A stretch of DNA of 64,000 nucleotides from Prolixibacteraceae bacterium (GCA_023229575.1 JALNYZ010000004.1:62001-126000); one strand, 5' to 3'; shown: positions 42,457 to 51,797, counted from the first letter of the stretch. The notes: generated by a model from the letters alone, not told the origin. Made by a program: numbers and translations.

Positions 42457-43392
42457 CTATTGGTCCATTAAAAGCTTCTTTACAACTTCGTCATAATAAG
42501 GTTTTTCTTTCAGGCTGGAATGGGAACCGGGGAAATAGAGGATATCCACTTCGACAAAATTGGGAAAATCGAAATCGCGCATCACTACGGAGCAACGCAT
42601 ATCATTGGAAAGTCGGGTATTGTCAATCATTGGAAACTGAAAGTAATCTATCGTGAATTCCTGTGTCACCATGTTAATAAACTTATCATTTATTGAGGTC
42701 TCAATATCCAATCTTACATCAACCCTTTTTTCATCCACATTGTATCCCAAAGCTTTTAGAAATACGACCCTTTTGTACACATTGTTTGTATTACCCACCC
42801 TGACTGTGTCATAGAATACCTTTGAATCCTTCCAATCAATTGTAAATTTCTGTGATTGTCCTGGTTTATACTTGACCGAATCACCCTGGAAAGTAATAAA
42901 CATGGTCTCCCTGGTAGCAGCTCCTTCGAGGCTCGAAATTTGTTTTGAAATAACATCCCCAGCCATTTTATACAATCGATTCCGGTACAATTCTTTGAGC
43001 TGGATGTTTTTTTCTGCGGCAATTTGCCTGTCCAGGTAAACAAAAAGCGGCATCAGGTTGAGCGATTCATGAAAATTATAGGCCAGCAGTTCGAGTTGCA
43101 GAATATTTTCATCCAATGAGTGGGAATCTTTTAAAATTGTGCCCAGAATAGAATTGAACATATCTTTCCTAAGGGCGCTTTCTGATTGCTCCCGACTGCT
43201 CATCAATTCGGTGTAGAGCCTGATTTTCGAATCGTTGTTCTGTCTGCTGTTCAGATATGCAGAACCAAAATAGCTGACCAATGCAATTGTCAGGGCGGTG
43301 ATCAGCCCACCAATAGGATGCAAGATAATTTCTATCTTGTCCCACGTGTCCCGCTTTTCCTTTTTGGGGACTAAAGGCTCTTCAGTATCCAT
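42457..43392 (-). CDS. hypothetical single-pass membrane protein
   Basis: I do not recognise this 311-residue protein. It has a charged cytoplasmic start (MDTEEPLVPKKEKRDTWDK), one membrane helix at about 30-48 (IGGLITALTIALVSYFGSAYL), a helical segment with many Leu and Glu (60-145), and a beta-rich C-terminal half containing FTIDWKDSKVFYDTVRVGN and later FTIDYFQFPMID. The large domain is probably outside the inner membrane. Its start overlaps the upstream small secreted gene by 22 bases, so the two are one operon. Confidence 0.6.
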   Translation of the reverse strand: MDTEEPLVPKKEKRDTWDKIEIILHPIGGLITALTIALVSYFGSAYLNSRQNNDSKIRLYTELMSSREQSESALRKDMFNSILGTILKDSHSLDENILQLELLAYNFHESLNLMPLFVYLDRQIAAEKNIQLKELYRNRLYKMAGDVISKQISSLEGAATRETMFITFQGDSVKYKPGQSQKFTIDWKDSKVFYDTVRVGNTNNVYKRVVFLKALGYNVDEKRVDVRLDIETSINDKFINMVTQEFTIDYFQFPMIDNTRLSNDMRCSVVMRDFDFPNFVEVDILYFPGSHSSLKEKPYYDEVVKKLLMDQ

Positions 43393-43700
43393 TTGTCACC
43401 GACTTTATTCATCAACAAATTGTAACGTGTTGACTTGTTGGAAGAAAAAACCTCAAAACCGGCATCCTTGTATCCAACAACTCCAAGATTAAATTTACCC
43501 ACCTCCTTTATTGTAACCGTAAAGTAGCCGTTTGCATCAGTTTTTGCGTTGCCCAAGACCTTATCATTTTGCATTATTTGCACAACCTGATTGGTCAACG
43601 GTTTTCCGTCATCACCTTTTATTGTGCCATAAATTTCTCCTGCCTGAGATATCAATGGAACGAACAATAAGAATAAAAAAAGGATTCTTGTTGCTTTCAT
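43371..43700 (-). CDS. small secreted carboxypeptidase-regulatory-like domain protein
   Basis: The 109-residue protein has a signal peptide (MKATRILFLFLLFVPLISQA, cleaved near 20) and one Ig-like CarboxypepD_reg/DUF2012-type fold, with GEIYGTIKGDDGKPLTNQVVQI, then TDANGYFTVTI, and VGYKDAGFEVFSS. In Bacteroidota such domains are common parts of outer-membrane and secreted proteins; alone they have no known activity. It overlaps the downstream membrane protein gene by 22 bases. Confidence 0.65.
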   Translation of the reverse strand: MKATRILFLFLLFVPLISQAGEIYGTIKGDDGKPLTNQVVQIMQNDKVLGNAKTDANGYFTVTIKEVGKFNLGVVGYKDAGFEVFSSNKSTRYNLLMNKVGDKWILKSL

Positions 43701-43795
43701 ATTTCTTATATTAATTGAAATTAGATAATGATTCCTAATTGGACTATAAATATAAGCTAAAAAAAGAAGGATTACTTTAGCAATGGGATATTTAA

Positions 43796-44794
43796 CTATC
43801 GATTGATCAATTTCGAGCTACCGCCTGAATATCTATCACCTTGCACCGCAATTTTTGATGAAGCGGAGTTAATTTCCTGAAGTTCGTCAACCGAGAAATC
43901 TATTGCTGCGGCTCCAAGATTCTCCTTTAAACGGTGCAATTTTGTCGTGCCCGGAATCGGGACAAACCAAGGTTTTTGCGCCAATATCCATGCGAGCGCA
44001 ATTTGAGCAGGGGTAACATTTTTGCGTAGTGCAACTGCTACAACCAAATCTACAAATGCCATGTTGGCTTTCAGATTTTCAGGGGATAAACGCGGGACGG
44101 TGCTGCGGAAGTCTTTGCTGTTGAAAGTAGTGTTCTGATCCATTTTCCCTGTGAGGAAACCCTTGCCAAGCGGACTAAATGGCACAAAACCGATCCCCAA
44201 TTCTTCGAGTGTTGAAATGATTTGGTCTTCCGGCTCGCGCCACCACAACGAATATTCGCTTTGCAAGGCAGTTACAGGTTGCACGGCATGGGCACGGCGG
44301 ATGACCTGGACCCCCGCTTCTGAAAGTCCGAAATATTTCACTTTCCCTTCCTGAATCAGGTCTTTCACGGCGCCTGCAACCTCTTCGATAGGTACATTCG
44401 GGTCAACACGGTGCTGATAGAAAAGGTCAATGGCATCAATCCTGAGACGTTTCAGCGATTCCTCTGCAACTTTCTTTATATTCTCCGGACGGCTGTTGAG
44501 TCCTGTATTTACACCATCCTGAAAATTAAATCCGAATTTAGTGGCAATTACCACTTTGCCTTTGAATGGTTCGAGCGCTTTGCCCACCAGCTCTTCATTG
44601 ATGTAAGGGCCATACACTTCAGCCGTATCGAAAAAAGCAACTCCACTTTCAACAGCCGACCGAATAAGGGAGATCATCTCCTTTTCATCGGAAATTGTCC
44701 CATAGCCAAAACTCATTCCCATACAGCCGAGACCTATCGCTGAAACTTCCAGGCCGCTGTTTCCTAATATACGTTTGTGAATTTTAGTTTCCAT
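43796..44794 (-). CDS. aldo/keto reductase
   Basis: The 332-residue TIM-barrel oxidoreductase has the catalytic tetrad in place: Asp and Tyr in FFDTAEVYGPYINEE, Lys in VVIATKFGFN and His in DLFYQHRVDP. The C-terminal NADPH-binding part includes PIPGTTKLHRLKENLGA. It would reduce carbonyls with NADPH in the cytoplasm. There is no signal peptide, unlike most of its neighbours. It is the last gene of the minus-strand group that faces the AraC regulator. Substrate unknown. Confidence 0.87.
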   Translation of the reverse strand: METKIHKRILGNSGLEVSAIGLGCMGMSFGYGTISDEKEMISLIRSAVESGVAFFDTAEVYGPYINEELVGKALEPFKGKVVIATKFGFNFQDGVNTGLNSRPENIKKVAEESLKRLRIDAIDLFYQHRVDPNVPIEEVAGAVKDLIQEGKVKYFGLSEAGVQVIRRAHAVQPVTALQSEYSLWWREPEDQIISTLEELGIGFVPFSPLGKGFLTGKMDQNTTFNSKDFRSTVPRLSPENLKANMAFVDLVVAVALRKNVTPAQIALAWILAQKPWFVPIPGTTKLHRLKENLGAAAIDFSVDELQEINSASSKIAVQGDRYSGGSSKLINR

Positions 44795-44918
44795 GATTTT
44801 ATGCTTTTAATGATGATACAAATATCAAACAGAAATACCCTGGGAAATAACTAGAAGCAAATGGTTAGTTACGAAAATCGAATATTTCTGAATCTCAATA
44901 GACTTATCAGAAGGTGTA

Positions 44919-45404
44919 TTATTTCCCAATCAGGCCGTACTCTTTATCGGTAACAGGTTGCAGCCAAACCACACTTCCTTTATTGGTTTTGGGACTTATT
45001 GCGATATGTGCAAGTCCATTGTCGGGAGCTGCTCCATGCCAGTGCTCTGTATCTGGAGGAATTTTTACAATATCGCCTTTTTGTATTCGTTGAGCAGTCT
45101 TGCCCCTTTCCTGGTAATAACCCGAGCCGTCAGTTATCAGGAGTATTTGTCCACCCGGATGCTTATGCCAGTTGGTCCTTGCACCTGGTTCAAAGGTTAC
45201 GTTGCCAATTGAGGTATTATAGGTGCTGTCATTGGTTATAAGCATTTGTAACCATGCAGTACCCGTAAAGTTGTTGTTGGTAATTTTATCTCCTTTTGGA
45301 AAAGTAGGTTCTGTTTTTTGTTTGGCTGTTTCTGGTTGCTTATTTGTACAGGCAACGAATAAAATCGTCAGAAATAATAGGCTGAATTTTAAATTGCACT
45401 TCAT
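44919..45404 (-). CDS. cupin-domain lipoprotein
   Basis: The 161-residue protein has a lipoprotein signal with Cys19 in LFVACT. The mature part is one cupin barrel: motif 1 GARTNWHKHPGGQILLITDG (two His) and motif 2 around IPPDTEHWHGAAPDN. These histidines would bind a metal ion. Similar cupins often sit beside carboxymuconolactone-decarboxylase-like genes, as here (22 bp apart). An isomerase or oxygenase role is possible, but the substrate is unknown. It would act at the membrane facing the periplasm. Confidence 0.8.
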   Translation of the reverse strand: MKCNLKFSLLFLTILFVACTNKQPETAKQKTEPTFPKGDKITNNNFTGTAWLQMLITNDSTYNTSIGNVTFEPGARTNWHKHPGGQILLITDGSGYYQERGKTAQRIQKGDIVKIPPDTEHWHGAAPDNGLAHIAISPKTNKGSVVWLQPVTDKEYGLIGK

Positions 45405-45426
45405 TTTGATACTTTTTTGAGTTCGA

Positions 45427-46179
45427 TTATTGCCTGTTTTTCAGTACTTCATTTAAAAATATCTGTGCAACTTTTGCTTCCTTTTCACCAATGGTCGATT
45501 GAATGATGTCCACAAATTCAGTCAACTGCTTCGTCGTTAAACCTACATTCAGACAAATGGATAAATGACTACGAAGCATAGGCTCAGCACCACCAATGGA
45601 ACTAAGCACTGAGATAGTTACCAATTCCCGTTGAGCGTAGGTTAAAACGTCCCGTTCAAAAATATCAGCAAACAAATGCTCTTTCAGAAAAGTATCGATT
45701 ATAGGAGCGAATGCTGAGTAACCTGACAAAGGTCTGTCTTGTGGCGCTTTGGTAAGCTCACCCAACACCTTTTTACCATGTTCGTATTTGCTGGCTTCTT
45801 CTTTTCTTGCCGATGCATCAGCGCCTATTTTATCGTTGATTCCTTTGGCTTTTCGTTCGTCGAGCACTTCCATAAAAGTCTGCAATCCCCGGATGCTGCG
45901 CGGAAACCCGCAATAGGCGTACAGATGAACAAGTACTTCCTTGATTTCATTGACGGTTAATCCGGCATCTAATCCTTTATTCAGTGCTGGTTTTAATGCT
46001 TGCAGTTCGCCTTTGGCTGCGTATGCTGCAATCGGAACAATACTTTGCTGCTTTGCAGTGAGTTGCTGGTCGGTACTCATTTTATTTTGAGCGTTAAGAT
46101 GAAGAGAAAGACTACCTATTGCAACAACTATCACCAGCAATTTTGCGATTAGCGGTTTTATAAACTTCTTAAATGCCAT
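45427..46179 (-). CDS. exported carboxymuconolactone-decarboxylase-like protein
   Basis: The 250-residue protein has a signal peptide (about 1-30) and two CMD-type domains: LNKGLDAGLTVNEIKEVLVHLYAYCGFPRSI, then a second at 170-245 with RDVLTYAQRELVTISVLSS and LSICLNVGLTTKQLTE. The CxxC of AhpD-type peroxidase members is absent; only one Cys (AYCGFPR) is present, so a decarboxylase- or isomerase-like role is more likely than peroxide reduction. The first 11 bases overlap the end of the carboxylesterase gene. Confidence 0.8.
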   Translation of the reverse strand: MAFKKFIKPLIAKLLVIVVAIGSLSLHLNAQNKMSTDQQLTAKQQSIVPIAAYAAKGELQALKPALNKGLDAGLTVNEIKEVLVHLYAYCGFPRSIRGLQTFMEVLDERKAKGINDKIGADASARKEEASKYEHGKKVLGELTKAPQDRPLSGYSAFAPIIDTFLKEHLFADIFERDVLTYAQRELVTISVLSSIGGAEPMLRSHLSICLNVGLTTKQLTEFVDIIQSTIGEKEAKVAQIFLNEVLKNRQ

Positions 46180-47818
46180 TTGGTTGTAGTTTATCTCCCA
46201 TGTTCACTGCCTTTTCAATCACATCCAGTCTCGCTTTCCTTGGATCAGGTTTACTGACCGGTTTGCCATCGGATTGGATATCGAGGATCTCGTTCTTTTT
46301 GGGACTGTAAACGGGCCATTTCGACAGACCTTTACCATTCGGATCGCCAGTCTTGGCGAAGTTTACCCAATAGACGTTCATCATCTTGGCTACCTCTTTG
46401 TCCTCGGGTGTTGGAGGGGGCGGAGTCGGTCCGAAACCTCCTCTTCCCAGGTTATCGAAAACAAATGAAATATCGGTTCCATGTGCAGGACCAAACTTCA
46501 TCCGCTCCTTCATGGAAGCAGGTACGTAAGAGAAAAGAAAAATGTAAGCGGGTTCATAAACGGCAGCAAAGGAACTTGCGGTGAACCGTGCAGGCTCTGC
46601 CCATACCTTGTCCGTATTAAAGCTTGTTTGCACCTCAGCGAATTCTTTGCTCCCATCAGGATCATAGGCGGCTTTTGCCTCATCTTTAAGTTCCCCAAAC
46701 TTTGAAAACAGTTCTTCCTTTGAACTGCTGGCATTCACAAAGCCTCCACCTATTTCCGCACTATTGTTCCCAATCATGAGCGGAACGCGTGCCTGCCGGC
46801 CTGCCTTGTAGGCACTCTCGGAAGTCTCAACAACCAGTTTCCCATCGAGAATCGGGCCTGAATAGATACGCGGACCTCCCTGACCATCCGTTTCCTGTCC
46901 TCCGTCCACAATCTCTTCAACTTTCAGGGCGCGTAATTTGGCGAGTGCGGCCGCATCTGTGCCCTCGATTCCATGTTTGCGGGCAAAGTTTATTCCGATT
47001 GTTTCCGCTGATACAGGATAGTAAGGACTTGCATTTTCTTGGTTGATCGGCCTGCCCGTCAAAACCCCGTCCCTGCCGCCGCCGGAATGGCTGATTGCCT
47101 TTTGGAAAAGATCTCGTGCGGCTGGTATGGTAAGCAGTGAATGTATCGAAACACCACCGGCAGAGAAACCGAAAATGGTCACATTTTTAGGATCGCCCCC
47201 GAACGCGGCGATGTTCTGCTGCACCCATTTTAGTGCGGCAATCTGATCCATAAAGGCGTAACTGCCCTTGGGTTCTTCCGGATGCTCCTTGCTCAAAGCA
47301 GGGAATGCAAAATGACCGAGGCGCCCCAGGCGATAGTTGATGGTAATCAGGATGACTCCTTGCCTGGCAAACTGACCTTCAACGCCAGTACCGGAGCCGC
47401 TACCCATCACGAAGGCGCCACCATGGATCCATACCATAACCGGCAGCTTTGCATTCTTTGCAGCTCCGGAAGGTCTCCATACATTTAGGAACAAGCAATC
47501 TTCAGACGAGCCCGCTTGAATGGATCCGGGAGGGCCACCCCATCCTGCCGCAGCGCAATTCGCACCAAACTTGCCCGCATCTCGCTCTCCCTGCCATGCT
47601 GCAACGGGTTGAGGAGGACGCCAACGATATTCACCAACCGGCGCTGCTGCATAAGGAATTCCTTTGAAACTATCTACATTCCCGTCCTTCATGCCGCGCA
47701 CGATTCCAGAGGCTGTCTGAACTTTAGGCCCCACCGCTGAACCATCTTTGACGACTGTTTGCTGAGCTTGTAAGTTGCAACTGATTAGGATGGCAAGAGC
47801 TGTTAATGTTTTTTTCAT
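46169..47818 (-). CDS. type-B carboxylesterase, secreted
   Basis: The 549-residue protein has a signal peptide (to about residue 19) and an alpha/beta hydrolase of the COesterase family (PF00135). The diagnostic N-terminal region is FKGIPYAAAPVGEYRW. The nucleophile is Ser in GFSAGGVSIH, and the catalytic His is in GPAHGTDISFVF. The oxyanion-hole segment is WIHGGAFVMG. It would hydrolyse carboxylic esters outside the cytoplasm. It is the largest enzyme of the exported group and overlaps the CMD-like gene by 11 bases. Confidence 0.88.
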   Translation of the reverse strand: MKKTLTALAILISCNLQAQQTVVKDGSAVGPKVQTASGIVRGMKDGNVDSFKGIPYAAAPVGEYRWRPPQPVAAWQGERDAGKFGANCAAAGWGGPPGSIQAGSSEDCLFLNVWRPSGAAKNAKLPVMVWIHGGAFVMGSGSGTGVEGQFARQGVILITINYRLGRLGHFAFPALSKEHPEEPKGSYAFMDQIAALKWVQQNIAAFGGDPKNVTIFGFSAGGVSIHSLLTIPAARDLFQKAISHSGGGRDGVLTGRPINQENASPYYPVSAETIGINFARKHGIEGTDAAALAKLRALKVEEIVDGGQETDGQGGPRIYSGPILDGKLVVETSESAYKAGRQARVPLMIGNNSAEIGGGFVNASSSKEELFSKFGELKDEAKAAYDPDGSKEFAEVQTSFNTDKVWAEPARFTASSFAAVYEPAYIFLFSYVPASMKERMKFGPAHGTDISFVFDNLGRGGFGPTPPPPTPEDKEVAKMMNVYWVNFAKTGDPNGKGLSKWPVYSPKKNEILDIQSDGKPVSKPDPRKARLDVIEKAVNMGDKLQPNGI

Positions 47819-47839
47819 CTTTATGTTTTAATTGATTGT

Positions 47840-48304
47840 TTAACGTGCGGGAGGTGTCATCAGCCTGGTAAACGATAGCGAGCCTAATTTCCAACTGTCG
47901 TTTTGTTTCACATAGACTTCTGTAACCATAAATGGATTAGTCACTTCATTCCCACCAACAACGGCTAACAGATCGATTCTATTTAAAAGGATGGCTGTAT
48001 TATCAATTATATTTACAGATACCTCATGAATATCCGCTTTCTTGTACCAGATTCCGCCACTTTTGATGATATTGATCTCCTGTTCTTTCCCCCAGGATCC
48101 TCCCATGTGAACAAACACCGCTTTTTCGTGAAAGAGATTTGCCAGGGTGTCTGAATTTTTGTCCGACATACACTGCCACTTGTCCTTTGAAAGATTAATT
48201 ATTTCCTGTTCTGAGGCCGTGAAACTCTTTGTTGCAAAATTCTGTGCGAAGGATAATTGCGCACTTAAGATGAATAAAAACAGTCCAAGAATTGTTGTTT
48301 TCAT
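47840..48304 (-). CDS. exported NTF2-like (DUF4440/SnoaL) protein
   Basis: The 154-residue protein has a signal peptide ending SFAQ (about 21) and an NTF2-like cone fold: an N-terminal helix (EQEIINLSKDKWQCMSDKNSDTLANLF), then HEKAVFVHMGGSWGKEQEIN and the C-terminal sheet with NPFMVTEVYVKQNDSWKLG. Family members are often small-molecule isomerases or binding proteins. Its neighbours (esterase upstream of the CMD gene) suggest a supporting catalytic role. Function is not established. Confidence 0.75.
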   Translation of the reverse strand: MKTTILGLFLFILSAQLSFAQNFATKSFTASEQEIINLSKDKWQCMSDKNSDTLANLFHEKAVFVHMGGSWGKEQEINIIKSGGIWYKKADIHEVSVNIIDNTAILLNRIDLLAVVGGNEVTNPFMVTEVYVKQNDSWKLGSLSFTRLMTPPAR

Positions 48305-48409
48305 GTGTATATAATTTGTTTTTTAATTGCCACATGGAATACCCACATATTCATTTTCGGTTGGTGTGATATTTGTCTCATGGGTATTTCATAGGGATAA
48401 TTTATTAAT

Positions 48410-49471
48410 TCATTTTACATCTAGATATTTACCAAAAAACTCATTGAGTTTGTTCATTACCTGAGCGATATATTCAGGAACATAATAGGTTTGAATGTGG
48501 GTTGCTCCCGGAATCAGGAATAATTCTTTCTCCCTGGTGCCTGTAGCAAGGTTGAATGCACTGTCAGTCATGTAATAGGTGTCGGCTTTGCTTCCCGCCA
48601 TCATCAAAAGTGGCTGATTGATTAAATCCATGTTCGAGGCAGCATCAAACTCCATTAGGTCGAGCAGACTGCTCATGGTGTACCTGAAGGTGGAATTGGG
48701 GTGTGCATGGGTTTTGCCATAATATTCGAAACCTTCGCGATACAGATCAAACGGCAGCTTAGCGATTTCCTCATCCGTCATTTTAACATCGCCAACGTAG
48801 CGCACTTCCCCTCCTGCAGCTTCCATTGCACGTGCCTCAGTAGCCTGTTTTAATCGCTGCTGAATGGTGGACAGTCCGGAATTCATGAATCCGTTGCGCC
48901 TTACCACCCCGGAATTAAACATGCTCAAAGTTGCCACAACTATGAATCGTTTGTCTGTTTGAGCAGCTTTCAATGCATAGCCCCCTCCTCCGCAAATGCC
49001 CAATAAGCCCAGGCGTTTGGCGTCCACGCCTGCATATTGGGTGATAAAATCAGCCATTCCACGAATATCCTCAATTCGAAAGGTAGGCTTATCCATATTA
49101 CGGGGCTGTCCACCACTTGCTCCCTGGTACGAAGCATCAGCAGCAATTGTGATGTAACCTGATTCTGCCAAACGCTGTGCGTATAATCCGGCTACCTGCT
49201 CTTTAACACCGCCGTTGGGATGGGCCACTACCACCACCAGATATTTCTTCGACGAGTCGTAGTTGGCGGGTGTGTAGATATTGGCAGAAATATCAATGCC
49301 ATTCAGTTTATAGGTAACAGGATGGATATTCACCTTTCCTGATACATTTTCATTAATGGCATCCCGGTAAACCAGACCAAAAGGATTGGTCGGTTTGGTT
49401 TGAGCTGACGAAATGAAGCTTATTGACGTAGCCATGATTATCAAAAAATAGATTTTTATATTAATTTTCAT
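48410..49471 (-). CDS. exported alpha/beta hydrolase, YcjY/dienelactone-hydrolase-like
   Basis: The 353-residue protein has a signal peptide and an alpha/beta hydrolase fold. The nucleophile elbow is GICGGGGYA, so the position normally held by Ser is Cys, as in dienelactone hydrolase and YcjY-type enzymes. The acid is in MAGSKADTYYMTD and the His in IPGATHIQTYY. Such enzymes open lactones or hydrolyse small esters. With a CMD-like protein and a cupin nearby, a lactone-type substrate is plausible, but this is inference. Length is typical. Confidence 0.8.
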   Translation of the reverse strand: MKINIKIYFLIIMATSISFISSAQTKPTNPFGLVYRDAINENVSGKVNIHPVTYKLNGIDISANIYTPANYDSSKKYLVVVVAHPNGGVKEQVAGLYAQRLAESGYITIAADASYQGASGGQPRNMDKPTFRIEDIRGMADFITQYAGVDAKRLGLLGICGGGGYALKAAQTDKRFIVVATLSMFNSGVVRRNGFMNSGLSTIQQRLKQATEARAMEAAGGEVRYVGDVKMTDEEIAKLPFDLYREGFEYYGKTHAHPNSTFRYTMSSLLDLMEFDAASNMDLINQPLLMMAGSKADTYYMTDSAFNLATGTREKELFLIPGATHIQTYYVPEYIAQVMNKLNEFFGKYLDVK

Positions 49472-49511
49472 TTTTTATTTCCGTCTTAGTTAATTTTTAA
49501 TTCGAACGTTT

Positions 49512-49568
49512 GACGTTGTCAGGAGCTTCGCACGCTGACAAGTCTGCAGTGCCTAACCTGTCAACGTC
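49512..49568. repeat. imperfect inverted repeats in the hydrolase spacer
   Basis: GACGTTGTCAGG (49512-49523) and CCTGTCAACGTC (49557-49568) pair at 11 of 12 positions. A further GACAAGTCT / AGACTTGAC pair lies partly inside and just beyond. The 125-bp gap between two minus-strand hydrolase genes could form a branched RNA structure and may end the first transcript. Confidence 0.4.
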
Positions 49569-49596
49569 GATAGACTTGACAGCGTTAATTTGACAA

Positions 49597-50730
49597 TCAC
49601 TTATCCAGCCCTTTTGATTTTAACCACTTCGACATTAAGTCGGCTATTTGAACATTATTTAAATCTGAAAATGGGAAATGGGTATTGCCTTTTATGCCAA
49701 TTTCAGGCAAGTGCACTACGGTAACATCACCGCCATGCCGGTTTACGGCATCTCTCCACAACCTTGCCATTTCAAGACGTGCCCGCCATCCATCCTGGCC
49801 CGGGTTACCGATTGGTTTATCGGGGATGTTATCACCGTAGTAGATAATTATCGGGATTTTGGTAAGCTTCAAAAAATCAGATAAAGGTACCCCCAAAGCG
49901 GTGAGTGTACCTCCGGCCATGGGTATGGGTGCAGGCACTTCTCCTTCGGGAAATACGAAACCACTTCCCGGCTCATAGGAGACGATAGCCTTTATATTTT
50001 GATTTTTGATGGCGGTTGCCCAACCCATGCCACCTGAATGTGAATGCGTAACAAGAATTGCCGAGCCAATTTTAATGAACAGCGCCGAAACAGCATTTGT
50101 GTTGACATTCACATCAATAGGCCCAATACTGGGCGTCATGGCGCGGAAATACTGATTAAGCGTTGCTGTGTCACGCGAAAACTGTACTCCCTCAAAATAG
50201 TTGGGCCATATACCGACGCGAAAAGTACCAAACCATCCCTGTTCATCGGGAGTTGGGTTAATGGTGCCAGCTACAGTACTGCGACCGGCATCACCTCTTC
50301 GGGGTTGGTCGATCAGATAAACAGGAAAACGCTTGCGCAAAAAGATGTTCTGAAATCCTTCCCGCCCGTCGGGTGTGGTTTCCCAAGTCTTGGAAAACTG
50401 TCCGATGCCATGCCACATTACCAATGGATATTTGCGGGCTTTCACCGGAATTTGATAAAAAACATAGGCGTGATCCCCATGAAAAGTTTGTCCCTCCGGG
50501 GTTTGATTGTATGGATTGAAAGTACCGGGATTCGTAATCACGGTTCCGCCAACGGCAAAGCTTCCCTGGTCACGAATAATCAATGGTTTCTCTTTGTTTT
50601 TGGCATACGAGGTTAGACTAATAACGCTCAGAAATAGAAGAAGGGAATACACCTGATTTGAACACTTCTTACAACCTAAGCGAGCGTTGGCGAATCGTGC
50701 GAGTTTTTGATCGTAATTCTCATTTCTCAT
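49597..50730 (-). CDS. exported alpha/beta hydrolase, esterase 713-like
   Basis: The 377-residue protein has a hydrophobic helix at about 25-43 (VYSLLLFLSVISLTSYA) that is either a signal peptide after a long basic start or a membrane anchor. The hydrolase domain resembles the esterase 713-like family: PLVMWHGIGQFSKTWETT, then the nucleophile in VTHSHSGGMGWA. No other symbol is justified. It is the first gene of the minus-strand group and diverges from the araC-type gene (155 bp between starts). A minus-strand -7 box lies at 50751-50758. Confidence 0.75.
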   Translation of the reverse strand: MRNENYDQKLARFANARLGCKKCSNQVYSLLLFLSVISLTSYAKNKEKPLIIRDQGSFAVGGTVITNPGTFNPYNQTPEGQTFHGDHAYVFYQIPVKARKYPLVMWHGIGQFSKTWETTPDGREGFQNIFLRKRFPVYLIDQPRRGDAGRSTVAGTINPTPDEQGWFGTFRVGIWPNYFEGVQFSRDTATLNQYFRAMTPSIGPIDVNVNTNAVSALFIKIGSAILVTHSHSGGMGWATAIKNQNIKAIVSYEPGSGFVFPEGEVPAPIPMAGGTLTALGVPLSDFLKLTKIPIIIYYGDNIPDKPIGNPGQDGWRARLEMARLWRDAVNRHGGDVTVVHLPEIGIKGNTHFPFSDLNNVQIADLMSKWLKSKGLDK

Positions 50731-50750
50731 TTTAGTGTTTTATTATTCGA

Positions 50751-50758
50751 CAAATGTA
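50751..50758 (-). promoter_or_regulatory. -7 box of the esterase group
   Basis: On the minus strand TACATTTG matches TAnnTTTG exactly, 21 bases upstream of the esterase start. No ideal -33 is present, as expected if an activator (AraC type) is needed. Confidence 0.4.
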
Positions 50759-50855
50759 AGAACTTGCCAATCAGGCATTGGTATACAGATTACTGAATCC
50801 TCTACCATTTTTACTGATTGCACTTTTGGAATGGTTACAGCCATGATGGAATGAT

Positions 50856-50863
50856 TAAATTTG
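50856..50863 (+). promoter_or_regulatory. -7 box of the AraC-type regulator gene
   Basis: TAAATTTG, an exact match, ends 22 bases before the start codon. No TTG is present at the ideal spacing. Confidence 0.4.
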
Positions 50864-50885
50864 CTTCAGAAAAACGATAACAGAT

Positions 50886-51797
50886 ATGGAACGGATCTTC
50901 AGATTTGATACGGTAACTGAATACAATGCCTTGAATAATCACGAAACGTTGCACCCATTGGTTAGTGTAATTGATTTTTCGAAAGCGAATCCAAGATCGT
51001 GGGGTGGTGAAAAGAATGTTCGGATAAATTATGGCTTGTATTGCATTTTTCTGAAAGATGTAAAATGCGGAGATCTAAAATATGGCCGCAATTACTATGA
51101 CTATCAGGAAGGCACTCTGGTTTTTGTTGCACCCGGACAAATGATGGTTATTGAAACTGACGGACAAGTGTATCAGCCCAAAGGACATGCTTTGGTGTTT
51201 CATCCTGACCTGATCCATGGGACTTCTCTTGCCAAAAGTATTGATGAATATAGCTTTTTCAGCTACAATGCAAACGAAGCCTTGCATTTGTCTGAACGCG
51301 AGAGGCAGATTGTAATGGTCTGCTTTTCAAAAATAGAATTCGAATTGCAACAAAATATTGACAAGCATAGCAAGAAACTAATTACTTCCAACATTGAATT
51401 GTTTCTGAATTACTGTGAACGTTTTTATGACCGCCAATTCATTACGAGAGATCATGCTAACAAAGGCATTTTAGAAAAGTTTGAAGAACTTTTGAATGGC
51501 TATTTTTCATCTGACAAACCTCAAAAAATAGGATTGCCCTCTGTGGCTTATTTTGGAGAAGCGCTCCATCTGTCGGCCAACTATTTTGGCGATTTGATTA
51601 AGAAAGAAACCGGAAAAGCTGCAAAGGAATACATTCACAACAAGATTATTGATATTGCCAAAAACAAGGCATTTAATACCGATAAAACGGTGAATGAAAT
51701 TGCTTACGAATTAGGGTTCAAATATCCCCAACACTTTACGAGGCTGTTTAAAAACGCGACAGGGTATACACCAAATGAATACCGATCGCAGAATTAA
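50886..51797 (+). CDS. AraC-family transcriptional regulator
   Basis: The 303-residue protein has a cupin-like N-terminal sensing domain (about 20-160, with GTLVFVAPGQMMVIETDGQ and HPDLIHGTSLAKS) and a C-terminal double helix-turn-helix (about 205-303, AKEYIHNKIIDIAKNKAF and NEIAYELGFKYPQHFTRLFKNATGYTPNEYR). It stands divergent to the esterase/hydrolase group, so it most likely activates that group in response to a small molecule. It is the only regulator within reach of these genes. The inducer is unknown. Confidence 0.88.
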   Translation: MERIFRFDTVTEYNALNNHETLHPLVSVIDFSKANPRSWGGEKNVRINYGLYCIFLKDVKCGDLKYGRNYYDYQEGTLVFVAPGQMMVIETDGQVYQPKGHALVFHPDLIHGTSLAKSIDEYSFFSYNANEALHLSERERQIVMVCFSKIEFELQQNIDKHSKKLITSNIELFLNYCERFYDRQFITRDHANKGILEKFEELLNGYFSSDKPQKIGLPSVAYFGEALHLSANYFGDLIKKETGKAAKEYIHNKIIDIAKNKAFNTDKTVNEIAYELGFKYPQHFTRLFKNATGYTPNEYRSQN

